Of a stretch of DNA of 64,000 nt, positions 33,702 through 41,771 are shown piece after piece. How positions within the stretch are numbered: position 1 is the stretch's first letter; each line of letters begins with the position of its first letter. Location: contig JBMNGO010000001.1 of assembly GCA_050949885.1 (NCBI GenBank), positions 124,001-188,000 of the forward strand. The letters run 5' to 3'. The translations under genes and the position numbers were made by a program. The DNA comes from JBMNGO01 sp050949885. Lineage in GTDB: Bacteria; Bacillota; Syntrophomonadia; Syntrophomonadales; Syntrophomonadaceae. The notes below the pieces were generated by a model, which was given only the letters and a program-made list of their open reading frames with translations, ran no database searches and was not told where the DNA came from.

Positions 33702-33962
33702 TTATACATCCTCACTGACTTCTTTGGAGCTTAGACGATTGGCGACAGTTTCAGGTTGCACCGCCGATAGAACTACATGGCCACTATCAGTTACAATCAC
33801 CGCCCGGGTTCTGCGCCCATAGGTAGCATCAATCAACATACCCTGTTCCCGTGCCTCTTGAATTACTCTTTTAACCGGTGCAGACTCAGGGCTTACAATT
33901 GCTATTATTCTATTAGCCGCAACAATGTTACCAAATCCGATATTAACCAGTTTAATGTCCAT
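33702..33962 (-). CDS. remA: Extracellular matrix regulator RemA (DUF370)
   Basis: 86 residues. DIKLVNIGFGNIVAANRIIAIVSPESAPVKR and the IDATYGRRTRAVIVTDSGHVVLSA stretch are almost invariant in the RemA/YlzA family. It is a ring- or arc-shaped DNA-binding activator of biofilm-matrix genes in Bacillus. In the usual yicC-remA-gmk order. The ribosome site is unusually far from the ATG and separated from it by a small hairpin. Confidence 0.95.
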   Translation of the reverse strand: MDIKLVNIGFGNIVAANRIIAIVSPESAPVKRVIQEAREQGMLIDATYGRRTRAVIVTDSGHVVLSAVQPETVANRLSSKEVSEDV

Positions 33963-33968
33963 AATATT

Positions 33969-33993
33969 CCCGCATTTACGGGATTCACCTCCT
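33969..33993 (-). promoter_or_regulatory. remA ribosome binding site followed by a hairpin
   Basis: On the minus strand AGGAGGTG (33986-33993) is followed by CCCG-TAAATG-CGGG (33969-33982), then AATATT and the ATG. The linear spacing of ~24 nt is too long for good initiation. Folding the 14-nt hairpin would shorten it to about 10. It may act as a structural spacer or thermosensor. Confidence 0.6.
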
Positions 33994-33994
33994 A

Positions 33995-34870
33995 TTATTC
34001 AATATTTTGCAACTGTTCCCGAATTTTCTCCAATTCCGCTTTGATGTCTACAACGATTTGGCTGATTTCCAAATCATTTCCTTTAGAGGCAATGGTATTG
34101 GTTTCTCTAAACATTTCCTGAACCAAAAAATCGCATTTGCGCCCTACAGACTCTCCATCCATTAGGTCTTTAAGATGATTTATATGGCTTTTTAACCTGA
34201 CGATTTCCTCAGTAATGTTGGATTTATCCGCAAAAATAGCAGCCTCTTGAATAATCCTCTGCTCATCAGCTAAGTCCTTGGTTAAAAGTTCTGCTATTCT
34301 TTGGTGCAACCGTGTATAATACTCCCGCGCAACAACCGGTGACCGTTCTTCCATTCTTAATACCTGTTCATAAATTAAATCGATTCTATCAAGTATATCT
34401 GAAGCAAGGTTTCTGCCTTCATTGGCCCGTAACTCTAAAAATTCCTTTATAGCTTCGTCTAAAGTGGCCTTTAAGGCTGACCATAATAATTCACTGTCTT
34501 CTTCCGGAATTTCTAAAGAAAACACCTCTGGAAGGTTGAATAGCTCAATAGCTCTTATTTCCTGCGAAATATTTAGTTTTTCTGCTAATTCTTTCAAGTA
34601 GTTATAATAAGCTATTGCCAATTCTTTGTCAACCTTGATGTGCCTTTCCGGCTCTTCCTCCCTCTCTATGTTAATATTCACTTCCAGCCGTCCGCGGTTG
34701 ATACATTTTTTTAGCTCTTCTTTTATTCTTTCTTCCATTGATGAGTACCGACGGGGAATTCTAATATGAAGATCAAAGTACCTGTGGTTTACTCCCTTAA
34801 TTTCGCATGTGATGCGGTAGGTATGCAATACCTTCTGGCTCCTGCCAAAACCAGTCATGCTTTTTACCAT
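33995..34870 (-). CDS. yicC: YicC/YloC-type endoribonuclease
   Basis: ~291 residues from the ATG at 34870 (MVKSMTGFGRS, with AAGGA upstream). Family blocks: VNHRYFDLHIRIPRRYSSMEERIK, INRGRLEVNI, and the C-terminal GRKCDFLVQEMFRETNTIASKGND stretch with KSHINHLKDLM. Members are RNases acting on small RNAs. First gene of the housekeeping cluster. Confidence 0.95.
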   Translation of the reverse strand: MVKSMTGFGRSQKVLHTYRITCEIKGVNHRYFDLHIRIPRRYSSMEERIKEELKKCINRGRLEVNINIEREEEPERHIKVDKELAIAYYNYLKELAEKLNISQEIRAIELFNLPEVFSLEIPEEDSELLWSALKATLDEAIKEFLELRANEGRNLASDILDRIDLIYEQVLRMEERSPVVAREYYTRLHQRIAELLTKDLADEQRIIQEAAIFADKSNITEEIVRLKSHINHLKDLMDGESVGRKCDFLVQEMFRETNTIASKGNDLEISQIVVDIKAELEKIREQLQNIE

Positions 34871-35001
34871 TAAATTCAATCCTTCCATCGCTTATTATGT
34901 TGTTACAACTTGTCCCAGGTAGTGATAATCCCCACACCTAGTACATTGTCAGGAAGCTTTTACACAGGGTATGGATACCCTGGAATTAAAGTACAAAGAA
35001 A

Positions 35002-35042
35002 AAGGGGAAAACCCATAGTGTTTTGTGGATGAATTTCCCCTT
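35002..35042 (-). terminator. Terminator of the Ca2+-ATPase gene
   Basis: On the minus strand AAGGGGAAA...TTTCCCCTT, a perfect 9-bp stem with a 23-nt loop, followed by TTTTTCTTTG. A separate short palindrome CAGGGTAT-GG-ATACCCTG lies at 34965-34982. Confidence 0.8.
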
Positions 35043-35049
35043 CCGTTAC

Positions 35050-37749
35050 CTATTTTATCACAATTCCCAATTTAAATGAAAACTGTCTGGTTAAATAAAT
35101 CAGCAGTCTTAAAATAATTTTAAAGCCTGTCACTAAAATGATTACTGCCCACTGCCACCATAAAAGGGAGACCGTTTTGAAAATAGCCTGCAAGAAAGGC
35201 AAATATATAACAGATAGCTGCATAATAATTGAACCAAAGACTGCTGCAATCAAAAACTTGTTTGTAAAAAACCCCAGAGCAAATGGGGAGAAATTCTCCG
35301 ATCGACATTCAAAAACATAAAACAATTGGGCAAAGACCAGGGTGGTAAACGCCATGGTACGCGGCAGGTTTAGTTCCTCTATACCGTTAAAGCGGCAGTA
35401 TATTAATCCCAGGGTAAATGTACAAAGGGTGGCTATGCTGATAAATAAACCGCGACTAAATATTATCCTTCCCAGCTGGCGTGCAAAAATGCTTTCGTTG
35501 CGTTCCCTAGGCTTTCTTTCCATGATTCCAGGCTCAGGAGGTTCAAGCCCCAGGGCCATGGCTGGTAAACCATCTGTGACCAGATTTACCCACAATATTT
35601 GTATAGGTAAAAGAGGTAACGGCATGCCCAGGAGGGATGCCAAAAACATAACCATCACTTCGCCAATATTACAGCCCAATAGGTACCTGATAAACTTTCT
35701 TATATTATCGTAAATGGCCCGGCCTTCATATACTGCTTTAACAATAGTAGAGAAATTATCATCAGCCAGTACCATGGCCGAGGCCTCTTTTGTAACCTCG
35801 GTTCCTGCTATCCCCATGGCAATGCCTATATCAGCTGCTTTTACAGCCGGCGCGTCGTTAACCCCGTCTCCAGTCATGGCTACCACGTGTTGATTTTGTT
35901 TGAGGATTTTAACAATACGGTTTTTGTGTTCCGGGGAAACTCGGGCAAAAACCCGGCTTTTCATGGCTTTTGGATAGAGCTCCTTATCTGACAATAGATC
36001 CAGTTCCTTGCCTGTCAATACGCTACCATCACCGCTAATTCCTACCTCGCGGGCAATGGCACTGGCAGTGGCAGGGTGGTCACCGGTAATCATCATGGGT
36101 ACTATTCCTGCCGAGAGGCACTGAGCAACTGAATTGGCAACTCCCGGGCGGGGAGGATCGATCATACCGCAAATGCCTACCAAAATAAGACCCTGTTCCA
36201 ATTCTTCATCTGTTAACGAGATTTTAGCCGAATCAATTTTTTTATAGGCAAAAGCCAGCACCCTTAAAGCATTTTTTGCCCATTTTTCCTGTGTATCAAC
36301 AAAGAACTGCCTTTGCCTGCTCCCCAGTCTTTTGACAACCCCACCCTGTTGAACTGAATGGCAGGCATTAATCAGGACGTCTAAAGCCCCTTTAACCATT
36401 ACCAGCAGTTCCTGGTCTTTTTCAACAGTAACTGTCATGCGTTTCCGGTTAGAATCAAAGGGTACTTCTCGGATCCGCTTATAGCTTTGGTTAACCCCGG
36501 CCTTATGGCACATTATGGTTAAGGCTGCCTCAGTTGGGTCGCCTTCTATTACCCACTCTTTATTAATTCTCTTGACAGTTGTATTGTTGCAATGACACGC
36601 AATCTCCAGCAACCAGTGGTAATCCTTTTCTTCAAAATTTTTCAGCAGATCCTGGTTGAAATATCTATCTGAAGATGAGTATTCTTCTCCGGGGATAGCC
36701 AATTCTCTTTCAAAAACGGCGACCTTTCTAACCAACATTTTATTCTGAGTTAGTGTACCTGTTTTATCTGAACAGATAACAGTGGTACAACCTAGAGTTT
36801 CCACTGCCGGCAGTTTTCTCACTATGGCATTTCTATTTGCCATTCTTTGCACTCCCAGGGCAAGAACAATGGTAACAATGGCTGGTAAACCTTCCGGTAT
36901 AGCAGCCACAGCCAGGCTGATACCAGCCATCAGCATGGTCATAATGTCTTCACCGCGTATAATGCCCAAAAAGCTTACTACTGCACAGACCACCAAGCAA
37001 ATAACAATGAGATTTTTCCCCAGGCTATCCAGCCGTAGCTGAAGAGGGGTAAGAGACCTCTCGGTTTCCTTCATAAGTTGGGCTATCTGACCCATAACAG
37101 TATCCATTCCGGTAGCAACTACTACCCCGGTGCCTCTCCCTTTGGTAACTGAAGTTCCCATAAAACTGAGATTCTTTTGCTCGGCCAAGGGGGTATCACC
37201 TGTCATCAGTAATTGGGCATTTTTCCCTACAGGGATCGATTCACCGGTCAGGGGCGCTTCATCAACTTCAAAATTTACCGCATCAATCAGTCTGATATCG
37301 GCAGGGACTTTATCCCCCGCCTGCAGAAATACAATATCTCCCGGCACCAGCTGGCTGGAGGCAATTTTATATTTCTCCCCCCCCCTTAGAACCAGGGCCT
37401 GTGCATAAGTTAGCTTTTTGATCTCTTCCAGTGATTTCTCCGCCCGGTATTCCTGGGCAAATCCTAATATGGCGTTAATAGTCACTATAGCCATAATAGT
37501 GATCGCATCTGCCATTTCCCCAATCACGCCTGAGATAACCGTAGCCCCTAGCAAAACCAGAACCATGGTATCCGTAAATTGATTGAGCAGAATTACCAGA
37601 GGATTTATTCTTGTATCTTGTTGCAGCTCATTGGGGTACTTTTCCCTTCTTAACCTTGCTTCAGCTTCATTCAGGCCTCTTTCTTCATTGGTTCCAAAAA
37701 ACGCCATGGTTTCTTGAATTGTCTTTTGTCCCCAGGGAATTTCCTTCAT
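35050..37749 (-). CDS. Calcium-translocating P-type ATPase (type IIA)
   Basis: 899 residues, ten-helix P2 ATPase. A-domain LTGESIPV (167-174), phosphorylation DKTGTLTQNKM (Asp328), hinge MTGDGVNDAPAVKAADIGIAMG. Calcium ligands typical of SERCA/PMR1: PEGLPA in helix 4 (285-290) and NLVTDGLPA in helix 6. It pumps Ca2+ (perhaps Mn2+) out of the cell using ATP. ATG with GGAGG 7 nt upstream; single-gene unit with a strong terminator. No calcium regulator nearby. Confidence 0.93.
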   Translation of the reverse strand: MKEIPWGQKTIQETMAFFGTNEERGLNEAEARLRREKYPNELQQDTRINPLVILLNQFTDTMVLVLLGATVISGVIGEMADAITIMAIVTINAILGFAQEYRAEKSLEEIKKLTYAQALVLRGGEKYKIASSQLVPGDIVFLQAGDKVPADIRLIDAVNFEVDEAPLTGESIPVGKNAQLLMTGDTPLAEQKNLSFMGTSVTKGRGTGVVVATGMDTVMGQIAQLMKETERSLTPLQLRLDSLGKNLIVICLVVCAVVSFLGIIRGEDIMTMLMAGISLAVAAIPEGLPAIVTIVLALGVQRMANRNAIVRKLPAVETLGCTTVICSDKTGTLTQNKMLVRKVAVFERELAIPGEEYSSSDRYFNQDLLKNFEEKDYHWLLEIACHCNNTTVKRINKEWVIEGDPTEAALTIMCHKAGVNQSYKRIREVPFDSNRKRMTVTVEKDQELLVMVKGALDVLINACHSVQQGGVVKRLGSRQRQFFVDTQEKWAKNALRVLAFAYKKIDSAKISLTDEELEQGLILVGICGMIDPPRPGVANSVAQCLSAGIVPMMITGDHPATASAIAREVGISGDGSVLTGKELDLLSDKELYPKAMKSRVFARVSPEHKNRIVKILKQNQHVVAMTGDGVNDAPAVKAADIGIAMGIAGTEVTKEASAMVLADDNFSTIVKAVYEGRAIYDNIRKFIRYLLGCNIGEVMVMFLASLLGMPLPLLPIQILWVNLVTDGLPAMALGLEPPEPGIMERKPRERNESIFARQLGRIIFSRGLFISIATLCTFTLGLIYCRFNGIEELNLPRTMAFTTLVFAQLFYVFECRSENFSPFALGFFTNKFLIAAVFGSIIMQLSVIYLPFLQAIFKTVSLLWWQWAVIILVTGFKIILRLLIYLTRQFSFKLGIVIK

Positions 37750-37797
37750 TTTTTACCTCCAATAAAACCTCTGCAAAAATCTTATTCAAGGAGGCAA

Positions 37798-37837
37798 AAG
37801 AAAAGAACAGTGAGGAAAGTAGTCTTCTCTCTGTTCT
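37798..37837 (-). terminator. Terminator of the PHA operon
   Basis: On the minus strand AGAACAG...CTGTTCT with an extra imperfect inner stem, then TTTCTTTTG. It lies just after phaC. Confidence 0.75.
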
Positions 37838-37888
37838 CATTAAGCTCTATTTCCCAGGGTCTCTCAATTTTAAGTCAGGAAATCCCTT

Positions 37889-38983
37889 TTATACCGAGCG
37901 TTCCCCCAGCCAATTACATATCACAGGAAAAACCTCACGTTTGGCCAGGCTGCCAAAAACCAGACCGCCATGTCCAACTTTAAATTCATAACAGGTTTTA
38001 TCCTGAGAAGAAATGTGATCCAGAATTGCTTTGCTCTGATGGGGAATAACAATATGATCATGTTCACCAATAAGCAAAAGCATATTGGCACTAATGTTCG
38101 ACAGTTTCACCTTCCGCCCTTTTATGACGAATTCTCCTTTTACCAACAAGTTTTCCTGGTAAAAGTCTTTGATCCACTGTTTGTAAGCTCTGCCGGGAAA
38201 GTTTACATTGTCATTAACCCATTTGTCCAATGCTTTCCAAGCTGCGATAGGCAAACCTTCATCAATATTTTTCCATAGACGCGTATAAGTGCTGACAAAG
38301 TTGTTGACCGGATTTAAGAGTTTGACCCCAAAATCAATGAATTCCTTGGGAATCAATTCAAAGGTATCCGTGACTTTATCAACATCAAAGACCGTTCCTG
38401 CCAACCAGATGCTGGAGACCCCGGCATCCCCAAAATCAGTAGGCACGGCCAAATAAACCAGGTTTTTTATCGCAGGCTGAGGAAATAATGCTGCATACAT
38501 GCTAGCCATAGTTCCGCCCATACAATAACCTAATATGCTTAATTCATCACTTTCAGAGAACTGGCATACTTTTTGTACAGCCCGAGCAATATAGTCATGT
38601 ATCAGATCACTGAAGCTCAGATTCCGGTCTTCCCAGCTAAATTCTCCCCAGTCCAGAAGGTAAACATCAAATCCTTCATTGACCAAATGCTCAACCAGGC
38701 TCATTCCTGGAACTAAATCCAAGATGTAGGGTTTGTTGATTAAGGCATAAAGCATCAGAAGGGGAGTTTTATATTTATAGCCATTAGGGCTCACATAGCG
38801 ATAGAGCTTGGTTTTGTTTTTCCTCCATACGATGTCTTTGGGGGTCATACCAGTTTCCGGTAAAGGATCAAGGTTTAATACTTCTACCCAGCGTTGAGTA
38901 CTTCTCATCATGCGCTCCTGGGTGGATTGGAGCATTTTCCCTACTTCTTCGGCTGAACCGGTTAATACTTCAATTTTTTTCAT
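37889..38983 (-). CDS. phaC: Polyhydroxyalkanoate synthase, class III/IV catalytic subunit
   Basis: 364 residues, the short form that needs a small second subunit. Catalytic triad by position: Cys154 in GYCMGG (lipase-like box), Asp309 in GEHDH, His338 in GHGGL. Also DVYLLDWGEFSWEDRNLS and PGMSLVEHLV, typical of PhaC. It polymerises (R)-3-hydroxyacyl-CoA into storage polyester at granules. Last gene of the phasin-subunit-hydratase-phaC operon. Confidence 0.95.
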   Translation of the reverse strand: MKKIEVLTGSAEEVGKMLQSTQERMMRSTQRWVEVLNLDPLPETGMTPKDIVWRKNKTKLYRYVSPNGYKYKTPLLMLYALINKPYILDLVPGMSLVEHLVNEGFDVYLLDWGEFSWEDRNLSFSDLIHDYIARAVQKVCQFSESDELSILGYCMGGTMASMYAALFPQPAIKNLVYLAVPTDFGDAGVSSIWLAGTVFDVDKVTDTFELIPKEFIDFGVKLLNPVNNFVSTYTRLWKNIDEGLPIAAWKALDKWVNDNVNFPGRAYKQWIKDFYQENLLVKGEFVIKGRKVKLSNISANMLLLIGEHDHIVIPHQSKAILDHISSQDKTCYEFKVGHGGLVFGSLAKREVFPVICNWLGERSV

Positions 38984-39018
38984 ATTAATAATTCCTCCGA
39001 ATATCCCAATCTTTCATC

Positions 39019-39456
39019 TTATAGATATACATCCAATATGTGTTTTCTTGGGGGTATTACTATTGCTTCTCCTTCCACCAAAAGCTCTCCATACTGGTTA
39101 TGGCAGGTAGTCCTCAGCCTTACCCGCCCCCTTGGCATCATTTCTATTATTTCAGCAGAAGCTCTTACTGTGTCATTCATATAACAGGGCCTAATAAATC
39201 TTGCATCCTGGGTTTCATAAATAGTACCCGCACCTGGCATACGGTTACCCACCACATTGGATATCAGCCCCATCAAGAGCATACCATGGACTATCCGGGT
39301 TTTAAAATGACCTTGCCTGGCTCTGTGTTCATTAACATGCAGCCAACTAAAATCACCGCATATCCCGGCATAATTATATACATCGGTTTCGGTAATGGTT
39401 TTTTCCACGTGAGCTTTATCTCCAACCTTCAACTCATCATAAATCCGTTCTATCAT
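39019..39456 (-). CDS. (R)-specific enoyl-CoA hydratase-like MaoC protein (PhaJ-type)
   Basis: 145-residue hotdog domain. The hydratase motif D-x4-H is present as D35FSWLH40 in place of the usual D-x-N-P-x-H. GHFKTRIVHGMLLMGLISN is the normal helix and strand region of the family. It would hydrate crotonyl-CoA to (R)-3-hydroxybutyryl-CoA, feeding PhaC from beta-oxidation intermediates. This suits a butyrate-degrading host, with no phaB needed. Ser/Trp in place of Asn/Pro could alter activity. Confidence 0.85.
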   Translation of the reverse strand: MIERIYDELKVGDKAHVEKTITETDVYNYAGICGDFSWLHVNEHRARQGHFKTRIVHGMLLMGLISNVVGNRMPGAGTIYETQDARFIRPCYMNDTVRASAEIIEMMPRGRVRLRTTCHNQYGELLVEGEAIVIPPRKHILDVYL

Positions 39457-39487
39457 CTCTTTCTCCCCTTTATCCTATTTTCGACAC

Positions 39488-39997
39488 TTATTCGGTTTTT
39501 TTGGTGGTCTTGGAGGTATTCTTTGCAGCGATCTTTTTGTTCAATCCGTCCAGTTTCTTATTTATTTTCTCCAAGTCCTTCCTCAAGGCCTCAATCTCTT
39601 CACTGCATTTGATCTGATGGTTAACCATTTCGGTAAAGCTTTGGGTAATTTTCTTGTAGTTATCAAATAAACCGGATTCCATCTGGTCAACTTTCTCTTC
39701 CAGGGAGACTATCAGTTCAGCAACTCTTGCTACATCCTTTTTGGTCGGCCATATAGCCTGGTCAGACATTTTTTCCATTTGCTGACGTGTAATCTTGGTA
39801 TAGGCCAAATATTGCTCAAGAGTTTTATCAATTAATTTTACAAAGGTATCAGTGCAGATAAACTCACGAAAAATCCTGGCAGCATCTTTTTCCTGCTGAA
39901 AATAAAACTCCTTCCACAGTTCCAGCCAGTTTGGCATTTGAATTGCTTCTGTTTCTTTCTCCTGTTTGTCTTCAGTTATGGATTCTTGATCCGGCAT
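39488..39997 (-). CDS. PHA synthase accessory subunit / granule protein (PhaE/PhaR-like)
   Basis: 169 residues, all-helical: MPNWLELWKEFYFQQEKDAA, a middle region KTLEQYLAYTKITRQQMEKM, a coiled coil of about 60 residues (EEIEALRKDLEKINKKLDGLNKKIA) and a lysine/threonine-rich end. Class III and IV synthases need PhaE or PhaR, which share this short Trp-rich start and helical body. The best reading is the second synthase subunit. ATG after GGAGAGG. A phasin is the alternative. Confidence 0.75.
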   Translation of the reverse strand: MPDQESITEDKQEKETEAIQMPNWLELWKEFYFQQEKDAARIFREFICTDTFVKLIDKTLEQYLAYTKITRQQMEKMSDQAIWPTKKDVARVAELIVSLEEKVDQMESGLFDNYKKITQSFTEMVNHQIKCSEEIEALRKDLEKINKKLDGLNKKIAAKNTSKTTKKTE

Positions 39998-40047
39998 AGG
40001 ACCTCTCCTTTCATTTCAGCATCTTAAAAGGCTTGCATATACAAAGA

Positions 40048-40074
40048 CGCGGTTATAGCTCGCCCATAACCGCG
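40048..40074. repeat. Perfect hairpin between the first two PHA operon genes
   Basis: CGCGGTTAT (40048-40056) / ATAACCGCG (40066-40074), a 9-bp stem with a 9-nt loop and no T-run on the minus strand. It fits a partial attenuator or an mRNA-stabilising stem allowing more of the upstream granule protein. Confidence 0.6.
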
Positions 40075-40105
40075 CTGCTCCACGCAATTCCAACCAAAAT
40101 ACTAT

Positions 40106-40453
40106 TTATAGGTTATCAACTTTTTTAGATAAGTCCTCTATTTTTTTATTAAGATCCTCAAAGTATTTAAAACCTGGAAAATCTACGTTTTCCATGGTAC
40201 TTTTAAATGCCTCATGTATCATTTTTTGCAATTGCAATTGGTTCTTTTTCGTCTGACTCATCAGTTCTTCCATTAGTTTTACACTTTCTTCCCTGGTCAG
40301 TTTCCGCTGTTCCAGGTATTTTTTCACCATATTTTCAACCTGTTCCTGGGTCCAGGACATGCTCCCCAAGCCAACTAGCCACATTTCCCAGAATTTCTCA
40401 GAGGCGTTTTCAAGCGCCGAAAATGCCTTTTCCCAATTTTCCTGATTCGTCAT
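40106..40453 (-). CDS. Phasin-like PHA granule-associated protein
   Basis: 115 residues, helical. The start is WEKAFSALENASEKFWEMWLVGLGSMSWTQEQ, then MVKKYLEQRKLTREESVKLMEELM and a short coiled coil (FEDLNKKIEDLSKKVDNL). This resembles poly-granule-associated (PhaF/PhaI-type) and PhaR-like proteins. It would coat the granule surface. First gene of the operon, directly behind a good promoter. Confidence 0.75.
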   Translation of the reverse strand: MTNQENWEKAFSALENASEKFWEMWLVGLGSMSWTQEQVENMVKKYLEQRKLTREESVKLMEELMSQTKKNQLQLQKMIHEAFKSTMENVDFPGFKYFEDLNKKIEDLSKKVDNL

Positions 40454-40548
40454 CCAAATCTACTCCCTTCCTTAATTCATTAAACTAGCACCGAAGCCTA
40501 TTAAAACAGGGGCAGATACTAATTCTAAGAATTTCCTATAATGAGATT

Positions 40549-40577
40549 ATTCTAACATATTTACTAAATATCGACAA
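40549..40577 (-). promoter_or_regulatory. Promoter of the PHA operon with a palindrome filling the spacer
   Basis: On the minus strand TTGTCG (40572-40577), 17-bp spacer, TAGAAT (40549-40554). The spacer contains a perfect 15-bp inverted repeat ATATTTA-G-TAAATAT (40557-40571), a likely operator. The sequence over the -35, TTGTCGAT, differs by one base from a Spo0A box. Confidence 0.65.
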
Positions 40578-40608
40578 GCACTCCTTTGGCCTTGTTCAAT
40601 TCTAATAG

Positions 40609-41250
40609 CTAATTAGATATTTTCTCATTTTTGGCATTAACTAGACTTTGACAGTGTTTCTTATTAAATAATTCCTCACCAACAGTAGCGAAAAAGATCC
40701 TATGTTTGTTTATATAACAACTTCCGGGTTTTACAGCGTCGAAAATTCCATAAGATTTTAAGATATAGTCACATACCCGATCTCCAAAGAGAATAATATA
40801 TTTAGGATCAAGGGTTTCTATTTCTTCAATCAAAAAAGCCAGACAGGCAATTATTTCAGCATTACCAGGCCTTACCGGTATTGCGTCACAATACCGCCCT
40901 GTTAGTAGGCATCGGTTATCATAGTCAATTAACTTCTTTTCCCAAAAACAGCTTACACTGTGTCTGGTTACACATGCTTTAGGCTGGCATCTGACCACAT
41001 AAGTATGATAAATGTTTTCAAGATTAAACTCGTTCTGGACAAGACGGTGTAGCTCGATCAAATTGTTTATATCCCTGCAAAAGATGCTTTCATATTCGAA
41101 TACCAATATTATATCAGGATCAAGCTCTCCCTTTCCCATTGAGGGCCTTTTGGTACAGGGAAGAAGGTTTCCACAACGCTGGCACTGACAAATTCTGTCT
41201 TCCATGGCAATTATTTGCCGAATTTTTTCCTGCCTGGTTTGTTCTTTCAT
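40609..41250 (-). CDS. Uracil-DNA-glycosylase-like protein (family-4 fold), degenerate active site
   Basis: 213 residues from the ATG at 41250 (AGGAGG 5 nt upstream). The fold signs of the 4Fe-4S UDG family remain: CQRCGNLLPC at the start, YVVRCQPKAC, and later LDPKYIILFGDRVCDYIL. The catalytic motif GEAPG is replaced by EYES after IILVF, and about 35 residues rich in Cys (CFWEKKLIDYDNRCL, RYC) are inserted. The iron-sulfur site may be intact while base excision is not. A binding or regulatory job is possible. Not clearly linked to PHA. Confidence 0.6.
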   Translation of the reverse strand: MKEQTRQEKIRQIIAMEDRICQCQRCGNLLPCTKRPSMGKGELDPDIILVFEYESIFCRDINNLIELHRLVQNEFNLENIYHTYVVRCQPKACVTRHSVSCFWEKKLIDYDNRCLLTGRYCDAIPVRPGNAEIIACLAFLIEEIETLDPKYIILFGDRVCDYILKSYGIFDAVKPGSCYINKHRIFFATVGEELFNKKHCQSLVNAKNEKISN

Positions 41251-41298
41251 GAGACCTCCTAGGAAAACAATTACACAAAACTTACCATGTGATTTCTC

Positions 41299-41307
41299 TT
41301 CGACAAA
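41299..41307. promoter_or_regulatory. Spo0A-box-like site upstream of the UDG-like gene
   Basis: TTCGACAAA on plus, exactly TTTGTCGAA on minus, about 50 nt before the start codon of the UDG-like gene. Confidence 0.4.
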
Positions 41308-41338
41308 AAAACTCAAATATCCTTTAAAATTTAAGGCA

Positions 41339-41368
41339 AAGAACCGCTCACTAGGTTAAGCGGTTCTT
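41339..41368 (-). terminator. Terminator overlapping the end of the gene at 41351
   Basis: A 10-bp stem AAGAACCGCT/AGCGGTTCTT with a 10-nt loop that contains the stop codon; the T-run is weak (TTCTTTG). Confidence 0.7.
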
Positions 41369-41752
41369 CTCTTTAACTTTATAAAGATACTCTCTTGTCC
41401 TTTTATTAATACCCCAGGTAGCATCAGTGAGCTTATTGCTGATATAACTTCTCATGTTATCGTCAATTTCAGGATTCATACCGTCCAAAACCAGATAAAA
41501 GCACCTTAGAACATCTACCATACTGGAAAATATTCTTTCCATAGGAGCTTGCTTTAAGAGTTCATCCTTGCCGCCGTAGAAAAAGATCATCCTCTTTAAA
41601 ACCCATGCAATTTCTGCGTTGCTCCATATCTTTTTTTCCAGTATCTCATCCAGCAATTGGTCGGGGCCCATGGAAAACTCTTTTTTCTCTATTTTTTCCC
41701 ATTCCTGACTTCCTACGATGGAAGAACAAAAAATTAAAGGGGTTTCTTCCAT
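41351..41752 (-). CDS. Conserved-looking hypothetical protein
   Basis: 133 residues from the ATG at 41752 (GGAGG 9 nt upstream). It starts MEETPLIFCSSIVG, is rich in Trp, Glu and Lys, has a helical centre (QLLDEILEKKIWSNAEIAWVLKRM) and ends NKRTREYLYKVKEKNRLT. No membrane helix or signal. It follows the LysM/NlpC gene by 19 bp and precedes the UDG-like gene, with a terminator between. No family recognised. Confidence 0.6.
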   Translation of the reverse strand: MEETPLIFCSSIVGSQEWEKIEKKEFSMGPDQLLDEILEKKIWSNAEIAWVLKRMIFFYGGKDELLKQAPMERIFSSMVDVLRCFYLVLDGMNPEIDDNMRSYISNKLTDATWGINKRTREYLYKVKEKNRLT

Positions 41753-41771
41753 ATTATTAAACCTCCGAAGT

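Noticed and set aside
34965..34982. Palindrome CAGGGTAT-GG-ATACCCTG as an operator of yicC
   Set aside because: No promoter could be aligned with it; it may be only a hairpin near the ATPase terminator.
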